Shown here: positions 43,275 through 52,233 of the stretch, in pieces | How the letters are laid out: each line of letters begins with the position of its first letter | Position numbering within the stretch: the first letter of the stretch is position 1 | NCBI RefSeq assembly: GCF_000426645.1 | Contig: NZ_KE384549.1 | Location: forward strand, 124,001-188,000 | Length of the DNA: 64,000 nt | Source of the DNA: Nakamurella lactea DSM 19367 | GTDB taxonomy: Bacteria > Actinomycetota > Actinomycetes > Mycobacteriales > Nakamurellaceae | Direction: 5' to 3' | The notes under the pieces: model-generated | The model's input: the letters and a program-made list of their open reading frames with translations, nothing else | Database searches by the model: none | What the model was told of the DNA's origin: nothing | Position numbers and translations under genes: made by a program

Positions 43275-44668
43275 CCGGTGGCGGCGTCGACCTGCTGCAC
43301 GACCCGTCAGGGTTGGTGGCCGCGGACGGCGCCCGGCTGTTACCGGCCGCTGCCACCGCCGGCGCGCAGGTGCGGGCCGTGCACGCGGCACTGGCGGACC
43401 TCCCGGAGTTGGACACTCCGCGCGCCCTGGTGATCGCCGGAACGCGGGTGACGGCCGAGGCCGACCTGCTGCGGGCCGCCATCGGCGCCCGCGCCACCGC
43501 GCCGGTAGTGGCCGTCCAGGAGTTGCCGTCGTGGGTGGGGGCGCTGGACCTGGTGGTGGTGCTGGCCGGCCAGGTGCACGACCCGATCGCCGGCATCGCC
43601 GCCGAGCAGGCGGCCCGCCGCGGTGCGACGGTGATCGTCCGGGCCGCCGCCGGGACCCCGTCGCCAGGCGCCCACGCGATCATGCTGCCGCCGCAGGTCG
43701 CGGTCACCGAGGCGCTGGCCGCGCCGGCCCGGCTCGCTCTGCTGATCGGCGTCGCACACCGCTGCGGCCTGCTGCGCACCACGCCCGACCTGCTGGATTG
43801 GGCCGACACCCTGGACGCCACCTCGCTGGCCTGTCATCCGTCGGCGGAGGAGTTCGTCAACCCCGCCGTCACCCTTGCCGAGTACCTCTACGACGGAGCG
43901 CCGCTGCTGGTCGGCGGCGACCCGATGGGCGACGCGATCGCCGCCCTGGCCGGGCAGTTGCTCACCGACCTGGCCGGCGTCGCGGCCGCGGTGCTGCCCG
44001 CCGGGGCGGCGGCGCAGTCGCCGGCGGTGCTGCGTCGGGCGGCCGTCAGCCGCGATCTGTTCGCCGACCCGTTCGCGGACCCGGCGGAAGGCCCGCCGTG
44101 GGCCGTCCCGGTGATCATCACCCTCGGCACCGATCCGGCAGCCGGTGCGCTGGCCGCGGCGTTGCCCAGCGCTCCGGTGGTGGCCCCCGATCGCAACGAG
44201 GCCTCCGACCGGCGCCCCGATCACCAGTACCGAAGTGACCTGGAGCGGATACCGGGCGCCGGTCCGGAACGCCCGGGTCGGGAACGCGTCGCCCCGGAAC
44301 GCACAGGGCAGGACGCCTCCCGGCCGATGGACGCCGCCAGCGCGGCGGCGGAACTGGTGCTGCGGCTGACCTTCGCCGCCGTCTACCTCGGGCTGGCCGC
44401 CGGGCAGCTGCCGCCGCTGGATGCGCCGGACGGGCTCGGCCCGGCCGGCACCGCGCTGGGCGCGGTACGGGCGGAGGAGCGCGGCGCCTTCGCCCCGATC
44501 CGCGACCTCGACGCCGGCGACGATGACGAACGGCTGGATGACGACTTCCTCAGCAGCATCGGCGGCCGGAACCCAGCGGATCCGAACCCGACCGATCCGT
44601 CCGGGATTGATCCGGCCGGGGCCGATCCGAACAATGGTGAGGAATCGGGTGCCGCCGGGCCGACGTGA
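43271..44668 (+). CDS. SIS-domain phosphosugar isomerase-like protein
   Basis: A 465-residue protein in the position of mycobacterial Rv3256c. The part to about residue 340 has two SIS-like segments (LVVVLAGQVHDPIAGIAAEQ for sugar-phosphate binding, and VPVIITLGTDPAAGALAAAL for the C-terminal isomerase-like half), as in bifunctional phosphoglucose/phosphomannose isomerases, but the usual catalytic histidine/glutamate pair cannot be confirmed. A long Asp/Pro/Gly-rich tail follows. ATG 43271 overlaps the Trm112-like stop (ATGA). It stands directly before manA, so a role in mannose-phosphate handling is plausible. Confidence 0.7.
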   Translation: MTGGGVDLLHDPSGLVAADGARLLPAAATAGAQVRAVHAALADLPELDTPRALVIAGTRVTAEADLLRAAIGARATAPVVAVQELPSWVGALDLVVVLAGQVHDPIAGIAAEQAARRGATVIVRAAAGTPSPGAHAIMLPPQVAVTEALAAPARLALLIGVAHRCGLLRTTPDLLDWADTLDATSLACHPSAEEFVNPAVTLAEYLYDGAPLLVGGDPMGDAIAALAGQLLTDLAGVAAAVLPAGAAAQSPAVLRRAAVSRDLFADPFADPAEGPPWAVPVIITLGTDPAAGALAAALPSAPVVAPDRNEASDRRPDHQYRSDLERIPGAGPERPGRERVAPERTGQDASRPMDAASAAAELVLRLTFAAVYLGLAAGQLPPLDAPDGLGPAGTALGAVRAEERGAFAPIRDLDAGDDDERLDDDFLSSIGGRNPADPNPTDPSGIDPAGADPNNGEESGAAGPT

Positions 44669-44807
44669 CCCGTTTGCGCGCCGCGGGCCGTCTGTCGGCG
44701 GCCGACGGGCGGCTACCGTGGGGTGACCAGTCGAGGGTGAGTCCGGCGGAACGTCGCCGGAGTGAGCGGGGCGAAGCAGTGCTGCCCCGGCAAGGTGGGA
44801 ACCAGTC

Positions 44808-46022
44808 GTGAAGTTGATGACCAACCGGGTACGTGCCTATGCGTGGGGGTCGCGCACCGCCATCGCCGAACTGCTCGGCGAACCGGTGCCGTCCGTCCAT
44901 CCGCAGGCCGAGTTGTGGATCGGTGCGCATCCCGGCGACCCGTCCGTGATCGACTCGGACAACGGCCCGATCTCGTTGGTAGAGCACATCTCCGCCGATT
45001 CAGCTACCGCGCTGGGCGGCGTCGCCGCCGAGTTCGGCGATCGCCTCCCGTTCCTGCTCAAGGTGCTCGCCGCCGCCGAACCGCTGTCGCTGCAGGCACA
45101 TCCGTCGGCCACCCAGGCGAAGTCCGGCTTCGCCCAGGAGGAAGCGGCCGGCGTCGAGATCAACTCGCCGATGCGCAACTACAAGGACGCCTCCCACAAG
45201 CCCGAACTGATCTGCGCGCTCACCGAGTTCCACGCCCTGTGCGGCTTCCGCGACCCTGCCACCAGCGTCCGGCTGCTGCAGGAACTGGCCAGCCCGGAGT
45301 TCGACCGCTATCTGACCCTGTTGGCCGGCCAGCCGGACGAGCAGGGCACCAGGGCACTGTTCTCCTCGATCATCACCATGCCGCCGGCCGCGCTGATGCC
45401 GGTCCTGGATTCGGTGCTGGCGGCCTGCGTGGAACGGGTCAGGGCCGGCAGCGAGTACTCGGTCGAGTACCGCACCGCGCTGGAACTGGGGGAGCGCTAC
45501 CCGGGCGACCCCGGCGTGCTGGCCTCGCTGCTGATGAACCGGGTGACGCTGCAGCCCGGCCAGGCCCTGTATCTGGGTGCCGGTAACCTGCACGCCTACC
45601 TGTCGGGCACCGGCATCGAGATCATGGCCAACTCGGACAACGTGCTGCGCGGCGGGCTCACCCCGAAGCACGTCGACGTGCCGGAACTGATGCGGGTGCT
45701 GGACTTCGCCGTCGGCGACGTCCCGGTGATCGACCCGGTGCCGGCCGGCCCTGGCCGCTGGTGCTATCCGACGCCCGCCGCCGAGTTCGAGCTGTGCCGG
45801 CTGGAGCCGACGACGGCCGGCCCGGATGCCGCCATCCCGTTGGATCACCCCGGGCCCCGGGTGCTGCTGGTGGTGCAGGGCACCGCGACCCTGACGGATC
45901 CCGGCGGCGACACCCTGCAGGTGCCGCGTGGCCGTTCGGCCTGGATCGGCGCCGCCGAGTCCGGTGTCTCGGTGAGCGGCGAATGCCTGGCCTTCCTGGC
46001 CACCGACGGCCTGACGAACTGA
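44808..46022 (+). CDS. manA: Mannose-6-phosphate isomerase, class I
   Basis: A 404-residue cupin enzyme that interconverts fructose-6-phosphate and mannose-6-phosphate. Zinc ligands are in SLQAHPS and DASHKPELICAL; LGAGNLHAYLSGTGIEIMA and NVLRGGLTPKHVDVPELM are class I signatures, and the C-terminal cupin ends VSGECLAFLATDG. It provides the entry to GDP-mannose together with manB and manC. GTG 44808 is the start. A TACCGT box at 44714-44719 may be its promoter, in the 139-base gap after the SIS-domain gene. Confidence 0.93.
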   Translation: MKLMTNRVRAYAWGSRTAIAELLGEPVPSVHPQAELWIGAHPGDPSVIDSDNGPISLVEHISADSATALGGVAAEFGDRLPFLLKVLAAAEPLSLQAHPSATQAKSGFAQEEAAGVEINSPMRNYKDASHKPELICALTEFHALCGFRDPATSVRLLQELASPEFDRYLTLLAGQPDEQGTRALFSSIITMPPAALMPVLDSVLAACVERVRAGSEYSVEYRTALELGERYPGDPGVLASLLMNRVTLQPGQALYLGAGNLHAYLSGTGIEIMANSDNVLRGGLTPKHVDVPELMRVLDFAVGDVPVIDPVPAGPGRWCYPTPAAEFELCRLEPTTAGPDAAIPLDHPGPRVLLVVQGTATLTDPGGDTLQVPRGRSAWIGAAESGVSVSGECLAFLATDGLTN

Positions 46023-46065
46023 CCCGCGAACCCGCGGTGCCCGAGCGGATCGGGCCGCGCCGGAC

Positions 46066-46071
46066 TAGCGT
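46066..46071 (+). promoter_or_regulatory. Candidate -10 box for the permease gene
   Basis: TAGCGT lies about 57 bases before the permease start, giving a leader of about 50 bases that contains its GGAGGG ribosome site. No clear -35 box. Confidence 0.35.
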
Positions 46072-46128
46072 CACGTGCCAACGCAGGGCATGTGTCCGGC
46101 GGCGCGTTTGCCCGGGTAGCGGAGGGAC

Positions 46129-47733
46129 GTGACGAGCATGAGTTCGTTGTGGCGCACCAAGTCCGTCGAGCAATCCATGCAGGACACCGACGAGCCGGGC
46201 CACCAACTCAAACGCAACCTGTCCGCGCTGGACCTGACGGTGTTCGGCGTCGCCGTGGTGATCGGCGCCGGCATCTTCACCCTGGGCGCGAAGGTGGCCG
46301 CCACCAAGGCCGGCCCGTCCGTCACCATCGGTTTCCTGCTGGCCGCCGTCGCCTGCGGACTGGCCGCGATGTGCTACGCCGAGTTCGCCTCCACCGTCCC
46401 GGTGGCCGGGTCGGCCTACACGTTCTCCTACGCGACGCTGGGGGAGTTCGTCGCCTGGATCATCGGCTGGGACCTGGTGCTGGAACTGGCGTTGGGCGCG
46501 GCGGTGGTCGCCAAGGGCTGGTCGGCTTACCTCGGGAACCTGTTCGAACAGTTCGGCGGCAGCCTCACCACGATCATCGGTCCGGCCGACGGCTTCAACT
46601 TCGACTGGGGAGCGGTGCTGATCATCGCGATCCTCACCGTGCTGCTGGTGCTCGGCACCAAGCTGTCGGCGCGGGCCAACCTGGTGATCACCACCATCAA
46701 GGTGGCCGTGGTGCTGCTGGTGATCGTGGTCGGCTTCTTCTACTTCAAGGCCTCGAATCTGACGCCGTTCATCCCGCCGTCCCAGCCGGTCGACGGCGGC
46801 GGCCGCGCCCTTGACCAGCCGCTGCTGCAGCTGATCATCGGCCAGGCCCCCAGCAGCTTCGGGGTCTTCGGCATCCTGGCCGCCGCCTCGATCGTCTTCT
46901 TCGCCTTCATCGGGTTCGACATCGTCGCCACCGCGGCGGAGGAGACCAGGGAGCCGCAGCGGGATCTGCCGCGCGGCATCTTCGGCTCGCTGGCCATCGT
47001 CACCGTGCTGTACGTCCTGGTGACGGTGGTGATCACCGGAATGGTGAAGTACAACGAGCTCGGGCCGCTGCTGCCGGACGGCACCCACGACGGTGAGCAC
47101 GCCACGCTCGCCTCCGCGTTCAGCCAGCTGAACGTCGACTGGGCGGCCAAGGTGATCGCGATCGGAGCGCTGGCCGGCCTCACCACCGTGGTGATGGTGC
47201 TGCTGCTCGGGCAGTCGCGGGTGGTCTTCGCGATGGCCCGCGACGGGCTGCTGCCGCGCCGGCTGGCGAAGGTGAACCAGCGCACCGGGACGCCGGCGAT
47301 CATCACCGTCATCGTCGGGGCGATCGTCGCCGTGGTCGCCGGGTTCGTGCCGACCTCTGACCTGGAGGAGATGGTCAACGTCGGCACCCTGTTCGCCTTC
47401 GTGTTGGTCTCGATCGGGGTGATCATCCTGCGCCGCAGGCGGCCGGACCTGCCGCGCGGCTACAAGGTGCCGCTGATGCCGCTGATCCCGATCCTGTCGG
47501 TGATCGCCTGCGTCTGGCTGATGCTCAACCTGGTCACCTTCACCTGGATCCGATTCGGGGTCTGGATGGTGGTCGGGGTGGTCGTCTACTTCCTCTACGG
47601 CCGCCGTCATTCGATGGTCGGGCTGCGCGAGGACGGCAGCGGGATGCGCGGGCTGGCGATGAGCCAGGAGCAGCTGTCGGCCACCAGGGAAGGCATCGAG
47701 GGCAAGCCGCTGCGGCGACCGGAGGACGGGTGA
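46129..47733 (+). CDS. Amino acid permease (APC superfamily, CAT type)
   Basis: A 534-residue transporter with 12 or so membrane segments. VIGAGIFTLGAKVAATKAGP is the helix-1 substrate motif, VAGSAYTFSYATLGEFVAWI helix 3, FFAFIGFDIVATAAEETREP the conserved FxGFDxxxxxAEE region of helix 6 to loop 6, and ARDGLLP precedes helix 9. This is the pattern of cationic amino acid transporters (YfnA-like, TC 2.A.3.3). The substrate cannot be read off. GTG 46129 is the start behind GGAGGG; ATG 46138 is an alternative. It is not obviously linked in function to manA. Confidence 0.88.
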   Translation: MTSMSSLWRTKSVEQSMQDTDEPGHQLKRNLSALDLTVFGVAVVIGAGIFTLGAKVAATKAGPSVTIGFLLAAVACGLAAMCYAEFASTVPVAGSAYTFSYATLGEFVAWIIGWDLVLELALGAAVVAKGWSAYLGNLFEQFGGSLTTIIGPADGFNFDWGAVLIIAILTVLLVLGTKLSARANLVITTIKVAVVLLVIVVGFFYFKASNLTPFIPPSQPVDGGGRALDQPLLQLIIGQAPSSFGVFGILAAASIVFFAFIGFDIVATAAEETREPQRDLPRGIFGSLAIVTVLYVLVTVVITGMVKYNELGPLLPDGTHDGEHATLASAFSQLNVDWAAKVIAIGALAGLTTVVMVLLLGQSRVVFAMARDGLLPRRLAKVNQRTGTPAIITVIVGAIVAVVAGFVPTSDLEEMVNVGTLFAFVLVSIGVIILRRRRPDLPRGYKVPLMPLIPILSVIACVWLMLNLVTFTWIRFGVWMVVGVVVYFLYGRRHSMVGLREDGSGMRGLAMSQEQLSATREGIEGKPLRRPEDG

Positions 47734-47769
47734 TCGGTCGGCTAGCCTGTGCGCCGGAGCCGTTTCCCA

Positions 47770-47838
47770 CCAGGTAGCGCAAAGTTGTTGGGACACGCCG
47801 TGAGGTTCGCTCCACGCCGCCAGGTTTGCGCTACCTGG
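47770..47838. repeat. Intergenic inverted repeat before biotin carboxylase
   Basis: CCAGGTAGCGCAAA (47770-47783) and TTTGCGCTACCTGG (47825-47838) are perfect 14-bp arms around 41 bases, in the 155-base gap between the permease and accC genes. A further GTGGG/CCCAC pairing extends the stem after a 2-base bulge. A TAGCCT box at 47743-47748 could put this structure in the accC leader. Either a terminator or a leader element. Confidence 0.6.
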
Positions 47839-47888
47839 GTGTGGGCACCTGGGACCGACAAGCCGACTGTGGCTGACAAGGGAGTTCG

Positions 47889-49238
47889 ATGTTCGAATCG
47901 TTGCTGGTGGCCAATCGCGGTGAGATCGCCCGCCGGGTGATCCGCACTGCGCGCGAGATGGGCCTGCGCACCGTTGCGGTGCATTCCGAGCTCGACGCCG
48001 ACCTGCCGTTCGTGGCCGAGGCCGACCAGGCCGTGCTGATCGGCGGTGACGCGCCGGCCCAGGCATATCGGGATGTTGCGGCGATCCTGCAGGCGGCCAA
48101 AGACACCGGGGCACAGGCGATCCACCCCGGCTACGGGTTCCTGTCGGAGAACGCCGACTTCGCCGCTGCGGTGGCCGACGCCGGGCTGATCTGGGTCGGC
48201 CCGAGCCCGTCGGCGATCACCGCGATGGGCGACAAGATCGCCGCCCGCAACCTGATGGCGGCCGCCGGCGTGCCGGTGGCGCCTGGCACCGAGGACCCGG
48301 TCGGCACCGCTGCGGACGCGGCGGCGGCGGCCGGACAGATCGGCTACCCGGTGATGATCAAGGCGTCCGCCGGTGGCGGCGGGATGGGCATGGCGGTCGT
48401 CGACGGCGCCGAGCAGCTGGTCGCCGAATACGAGAAGGTGACGGCCTTCGCCGGCCGGATGTTCGGCGACGCGTCGGTGTTCGTGGAGCGGTACTTCCCC
48501 AGCGTGCGGCACGTCGAGGTGCAGATCCTCGGCCTGCCGGACGGGCGGATCCTCGCGCTGGGGGAACGGGACTGCTCGGTGCAGCGCCGCAACCAGAAGG
48601 TGGCCGAGGAGACCCCGTGCCCGGTGATGGATCCGGCGACCAGGGAACAGCTGCTGCAGGCGGCAAGGGACGCCGGCGCGGCGGTCTCCTACCGCGGCGC
48701 CGGCACCGTCGAGTTCCTGTTCTCCCCGGGGACGAAGGAGTTCTTCTTCCTCGAGATGAACACCAGGCTGCAGGTGGAGCATCCGATCACCGAGGAGGTG
48801 CTCGGTATCGACCTGGTGCGCGCCCAGCTGCTGGTGGCCGCGGGGGAGGACCCCGGGCTGGCCGAGGCGCCGCCGACCGGGCACGCCATCGAGCTGCGGA
48901 TCAACGCCGAGGACCCGAAGCGGTTCCTGCCCGGCCCCGGCGTGATCACCAGCTGGGTGGAGCCCAGCGGCGACGGCGTGCGGGTGGACTCCGGGTACGG
49001 CCCCGGCACGACGGTGACGCCGGCCTACGACTCGCTGATGGCGAAGCTGATTGTGCACGGCGCCGATCGGGCGCAGGCACTGGAGCGGGCCGCTGCCGCG
49101 GTGGCCGGCTTCCAGATCGCCGGCCCGAAATCGAACCTGGCCTTCCACGCCGAGCTGCTGACGAACCCCGAGTTCGTCTCCGGGGCCTACGACACCGCAC
49201 TGGTGGCCAGGATGCGGGCGAGGCCGCCGAAGAACTGA
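47889..49238 (+). CDS. accC: Biotin carboxylase
   Basis: A 449-residue stand-alone biotin carboxylase, the same length as E. coli AccC. It has an N-terminal ANRGEIARRVIRTAREMGL domain, the ATP-grasp glycine loop SAGGGGMGMAV, LGERDCSVQRRNQKVAEETP and the active-site strand FLEMNTRLQVEH, and ends after the C-terminal dimer domain. It carboxylates biotin on a carrier protein. Many actinobacterial homologues carry a fused carrier domain; this one does not, and no carrier or carboxyltransferase gene is nearby. Confidence 0.93.
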   Translation: MFESLLVANRGEIARRVIRTAREMGLRTVAVHSELDADLPFVAEADQAVLIGGDAPAQAYRDVAAILQAAKDTGAQAIHPGYGFLSENADFAAAVADAGLIWVGPSPSAITAMGDKIAARNLMAAAGVPVAPGTEDPVGTAADAAAAAGQIGYPVMIKASAGGGGMGMAVVDGAEQLVAEYEKVTAFAGRMFGDASVFVERYFPSVRHVEVQILGLPDGRILALGERDCSVQRRNQKVAEETPCPVMDPATREQLLQAARDAGAAVSYRGAGTVEFLFSPGTKEFFFLEMNTRLQVEHPITEEVLGIDLVRAQLLVAAGEDPGLAEAPPTGHAIELRINAEDPKRFLPGPGVITSWVEPSGDGVRVDSGYGPGTTVTPAYDSLMAKLIVHGADRAQALERAAAAVAGFQIAGPKSNLAFHAELLTNPEFVSGAYDTALVARMRARPPKN

Positions 49239-49479
49239 GACCCCTGTGAAGTGCCGCGCCCTCGCGAAATACTGAGATTCACAGCACTCCTGCGCTCTGG
49301 GGGGCCTCCGGTGATTGCCCGGGTCAGACCACCTCGGTAGGTTCGCAGGAGTCCGCGATGGAGTCCACGGGCGAGCATCGACAGAATCACCGGTATCGAC
49401 AGCGAAACAGAGCCCGGCGACATCGGACGCATTTCCCCGAAGATCCGCAGAAGAACGAACACACCCGAAAGAGGACGAA

Positions 49480-49794
49480 GTGGCACTGCCCCAGTTGACC
49501 GACGAGCAGCGGGCCGCCGCGCTGGCCAAGGCCGCGGCCGCACGCAAGGTGCGGGCCGAGCTGAAGGAGCGGCTGAAGCGGGGCGGAACGACCCTGAAGC
49601 AGGTGCTCATCGACGCCGAGAGCGACGAGGCGCTGGCCAAGCTGAAGGTCTCCGCATTGTTGGAAGCCCTGCCGGGTGTCGGCAAGGTCCGCGCGGCCGC
49701 CCTGATGGAGCAGTTCGACATCGCCGCCAGCCGCCGGGTTCGCGGCCTCGGCGACCGGCAGCGGAAGGCGCTGCTGGACGAGTTCGGCTTCTGA
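49480..49794 (+). CDS. mihF: Integration host factor, actinobacterial type
   Basis: A 104-residue nucleoid-associated protein. [20 protein letters not shown] at the start, [12 protein letters not shown], and the helix-two-turns-helix part [20 protein letters not shown] followed by [15 protein letters not shown] match mIHF, which bends DNA. GTG 49480 follows GAGGA at 49471-49475; longer upstream readings lack the family sequence. It heads the mihF-gmk-rpoZ-coaBC-metK order. A TAGGTT box at 49338-49343 is a possible distant promoter in the 241-base gap upstream. Confidence 0.95.
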   Translation: MALPQLTDEQRAAALAKAAAARKVRAELKERLKRGGTTLKQVLIDAESDEALAKLKVSALLEALPGVGKVRAAALMEQFDIAASRRVRGLGDRQRKALLDEFGF

Positions 49795-49837
49795 GCCGCA
49801 CCCGATCGATCAGCACCCGACGAATCCGCACCCGACG

Positions 49838-50452
49838 ATGACGGCCGCAGCCGGGCCGCAGCAGGCAGCGCACCCGTCACCGGGTCGGCTGTTCGTGCTC
49901 TCCGGGCCCTCAGGGGTCGGCAAGAGCACGGTGCTGGCCCGGCTGCGGACCGTCCTGTCGACGCTGTGGTTGTCGGTGTCGGTGACCACCAGGCCGCCGC
50001 GCCCTGGTGACGTCGAGGGGGTGACGTACTACTTCGTCAGCCCCGAGCGGTTCGCCGAACTGGCCGCCGGCGGTGAGCTGCTGGAATGGGCCGAGTTCGC
50101 CGGCAACCTCTACGGCACCCCGCGCCGCGCGGTGCTGGAGCACATCGCCGCCGGCCAGGACGTGCTGCTGGAGATCGACGTCCAGGGCGCCCGGCAGGTC
50201 AGGGACGCACTGGCCGGATCCGCCGAGTTGCGACCGGTGCTGATCTTCCTGGCGCCGCCCTCGTACGAGGAATTGGCCCGGCGCCTGATCGGCCGCGGCA
50301 CCGAGAGCGCGGAGATCCGCGAGGCCAGGCTGCAGGCCGCCCGCGACGAACTGGCCGCCGAGCCCGAGTTCGACCACACCGTGGTGAACCACGACGTCGA
50401 GGCGGCCGTCCAGACCTTGCTAGACTTGGTGGCTGATCAGCGTCTTCGGTGA
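49838..50452 (+). CDS. gmk: Guanylate kinase
   Basis: A 204-residue kinase that phosphorylates GMP to GDP using [22 protein letters not shown] is the P-loop, [20 protein letters not shown] the GMP-binding region, [14 protein letters not shown] the next family block, and [14 protein letters not shown] the Walker B-like strand. Length is typical. It starts at ATG 49838, 44 bases after mihF, as in mycobacteria. A hairpin directly follows the stop. Confidence 0.96.
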   Translation: MTAAAGPQQAAHPSPGRLFVLSGPSGVGKSTVLARLRTVLSTLWLSVSVTTRPPRPGDVEGVTYYFVSPERFAELAAGGELLEWAEFAGNLYGTPRRAVLEHIAAGQDVLLEIDVQGARQVRDALAGSAELRPVLIFLAPPSYEELARRLIGRGTESAEIREARLQAARDELAAEPEFDHTVVNHDVEAAVQTLLDLVADQRLR

Positions 50453-50460
50453 CCAGCCGT

Positions 50461-50477
50461 GTCGGTGACACACCGAC
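50461..50477 (+). terminator. Hairpin after gmk
   Basis: GTCGGTG, loop ACA, CACCGAC: a perfect 7-bp stem starting nine bases after the gmk stop and before rpoZ. It may attenuate or end transcription in the gmk-rpoZ gap; no T run is present. Confidence 0.4.
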
Positions 50478-50545
50478 GGTGTGGCAGCAGCCCGCGGAGC
50501 CGCCCGGATGATCCCCATGTTTTCCAAGTTCAGGAGTTGACCAGC

Positions 50546-50884
50546 GTGACCGTGCCCAGCACTGTGCCCACCACCGGCGAGACCGGCGCAGCCGAGACCG
50601 CCAAGACCCACACCCCGGCCGAGATCGCCGCCCTGGGCATCACCTACCCGCCGATCGACGAACTGCTGACCAGGGCGAGCTCGAAGTACGCGCTGTCGAT
50701 CTACGCCGCCAAGCGCGCCCGGCAGATCAACGACTACTACGCCCAGCTCGGTGAGGGCCTGCTCGAGTACGTCGGCCCGCTGGTCGAGCCGCTGCCCAAG
50801 GAGAAGCCGCTGTCGATAGCCATGCGGGAGATCTCCGGCGGCCTGTTGGAGCATAAAGAGGGCGGCGAAGAAGGCGGCGAGTGA
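50546..50884 (+). CDS. rpoZ: RNA polymerase omega subunit
   Basis: A 112-residue omega subunit that helps assemble RNA polymerase. [20 protein letters not shown] and [19 protein letters not shown] are the conserved core, followed by [17 protein letters not shown]. The first 30 residues form the variable, Thr/Ala-rich actinobacterial head. GTG 50546 follows CAGGAG; a longer upstream reading is not supported. The stop overlaps the coaBC start. Confidence 0.95.
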   Translation: MTVPSTVPTTGETGAAETAKTHTPAEIAALGITYPPIDELLTRASSKYALSIYAAKRARQINDYYAQLGEGLLEYVGPLVEPLPKEKPLSIAMREISGGLLEHKEGGEEGGE

Positions 50885-52233
50885 ACCTGACGCCTCAGGT
50901 TCACCCTGGACCGGCGCCCCTGGACGGCAAGAACATCGTCCTGGGCGTCAGCGGCGGCATTGCCGCCTACAAGGCGTGTGAGCTGCTCCGCCGGCTCAAG
51001 GCGGCCGGCCACGACGTCACCGTCGTCGCCACCGAATCCGCGCTGAAGTTCGTCGGCATCGCCACCTTCGAGGCGCTGTCCGGCAACCCGGTGTCGACGG
51101 ACGTCTTCACCGATGTGCCGACCGTCCGGCACGTCGCCATCGGCCAACAGGCCGATCTGGTGATCGTGGCTCCGGCCACGGCGGATCTGTTGGCCCGCAC
51201 CGCATCCGGCCGCGGTGACGACCTGCTCGCAGCCACCCTGCTGGTCAGCAGGGCGCCGGTGCTGATGGCACCGGCCATGCACACCGAGATGTGGACGCAC
51301 CCGGCCACCGTCGCCAACGTGGCGACCCTGCGCAGCCGCGGCGTCACCGTCGTTCCCCCGGCCGTCGGCCGGCTCACCGGCCCGGATTCCGGGCCGGGCC
51401 GATTGCCCGATCCCGAGCACCTGGCACAGCTCGCCGAGCTGCTGCTCGCCGCCGATCCGGCACACCACCCGCTGCCGTTCGATCTGGCCGGCCGGCGCGT
51501 CGTGGTGTCAGCCGGCGGTACCAGGGAAGCGCTGGACCCGGTGCGTTTCCTGGGCAACCGGTCGTCCGGCCGGCAGGGCTACGCCATCGCCCTGGTGGCG
51601 GCCGCCCGCGGCGCCGAGGTGACGCTGGTCGCGGCCAATGCCGCGCTCGCCGACCCACCGGGGGTGGTTGTTCGCCCCGTGGTGTCGGCGGTGGAGTTGC
51701 AGACCGCGATGCGTGAGGCGGTCGCTTCCGGGACCGACGCGGTGGTGATGAACGCCGCGGTCGCCGACTTCCGGCCGGCCGATCCGGCCGCCCACAAGAT
51801 CAAGAAGACCGCCGACACCGGACCGCCGGCGATCGAGCTGCTGGAGAACCCGGACATCCTGGCCGGTCTGGTCGCCGATCGCGGCGCCGATCGCCGGCCG
51901 GTGATCGCCGGGTTCGCTGCCGAGACCGGTGACGACACCACCAGCCCGCTGGAGTTCGGCCGGCAGAAACTGGCCCGCAAGGGCTGCGACCTGCTGGTGG
52001 TCAACCGGGTCGACGGCGGTCGGGGTTTCGAGACCGACCACAACGCGGCCGTCATCCTGCGCACCGGCGGCGACAGCGTCGACGTGCCGTTCGGGCCCAA
52101 GACGGTGGTCGCGGCGGCCGTCTGCGACGCGCTGGCCGCCGCCCTGGCGCAGCCCGGCGACCCTGTGGCGACTAATCTCAGCACGCCGACGGCCGACAGC
52201 ACCGATCTCAACACCCGAGGAGCTACCACGTGA
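50881..52233 (+). CDS. coaBC: Phosphopantothenoylcysteine decarboxylase/ligase CoaBC
   Basis: A 450-residue bifunctional flavoprotein for coenzyme A synthesis. The N-terminal CoaC half has [20 protein letters not shown], the histidine in [20 protein letters not shown], and the PAMHTEMW loop (usually PAMN). The CoaB half has [32 protein letters not shown] and AAHKIKKT. It ligates cysteine to 4-phosphopantothenate with CTP and then decarboxylates the product. GTG 50881 overlaps the rpoZ stop, and the coaBC stop overlaps metK. Confidence 0.95.
   Translation: MNLTPQVHPGPAPLDGKNIVLGVSGGIAAYKACELLRRLKAAGHDVTVVATESALKFVGIATFEALSGNPVSTDVFTDVPTVRHVAIGQQADLVIVAPATADLLARTASGRGDDLLAATLLVSRAPVLMAPAMHTEMWTHPATVANVATLRSRGVTVVPPAVGRLTGPDSGPGRLPDPEHLAQLAELLLAADPAHHPLPFDLAGRRVVVSAGGTREALDPVRFLGNRSSGRQGYAIALVAAARGAEVTLVAANAALADPPGVVVRPVVSAVELQTAMREAVASGTDAVVMNAAVADFRPADPAAHKIKKTADTGPPAIELLENPDILAGLVADRGADRRPVIAGFAAETGDDTTSPLEFGRQKLARKGCDLLVVNRVDGGRGFETDHNAAVILRTGGDSVDVPFGPKTVVAAAVCDALAAALAQPGDPVATNLSTPTADSTDLNTRGATT
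52173..52178 (+). promoter_or_regulatory. Candidate -10 box for metK
   Basis: TAATCT inside the end of coaBC, about 52 bases before the metK start; the resulting leader is about 45 bases and includes GAGGAG. This would allow metK to be expressed apart from the operon. Confidence 0.35.

Noticed and set aside
45658-48114. Open reading frame of 818 codons on the minus strand
   Set aside because: It lies opposite manA, the permease and accC, and is a low-complexity Asp/His/Gln-rich shadow.
49244-49284. CTGTGAA/TTCACAG inverted repeat after accC
   Set aside because: Only 7-bp arms with a 27-base loop; not convincing as a structure or operator.
47742-49880. Open reading frame of 712 codons on the minus strand
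   Set aside because: It is antisense to accC, mihF and the start of gmk, all of which have clear family motifs on the plus strand.
52140-52229. SAM riboswitch in front of metK
   Set aside because: The leader is too short and lies inside coaBC; no riboswitch-like core was seen.
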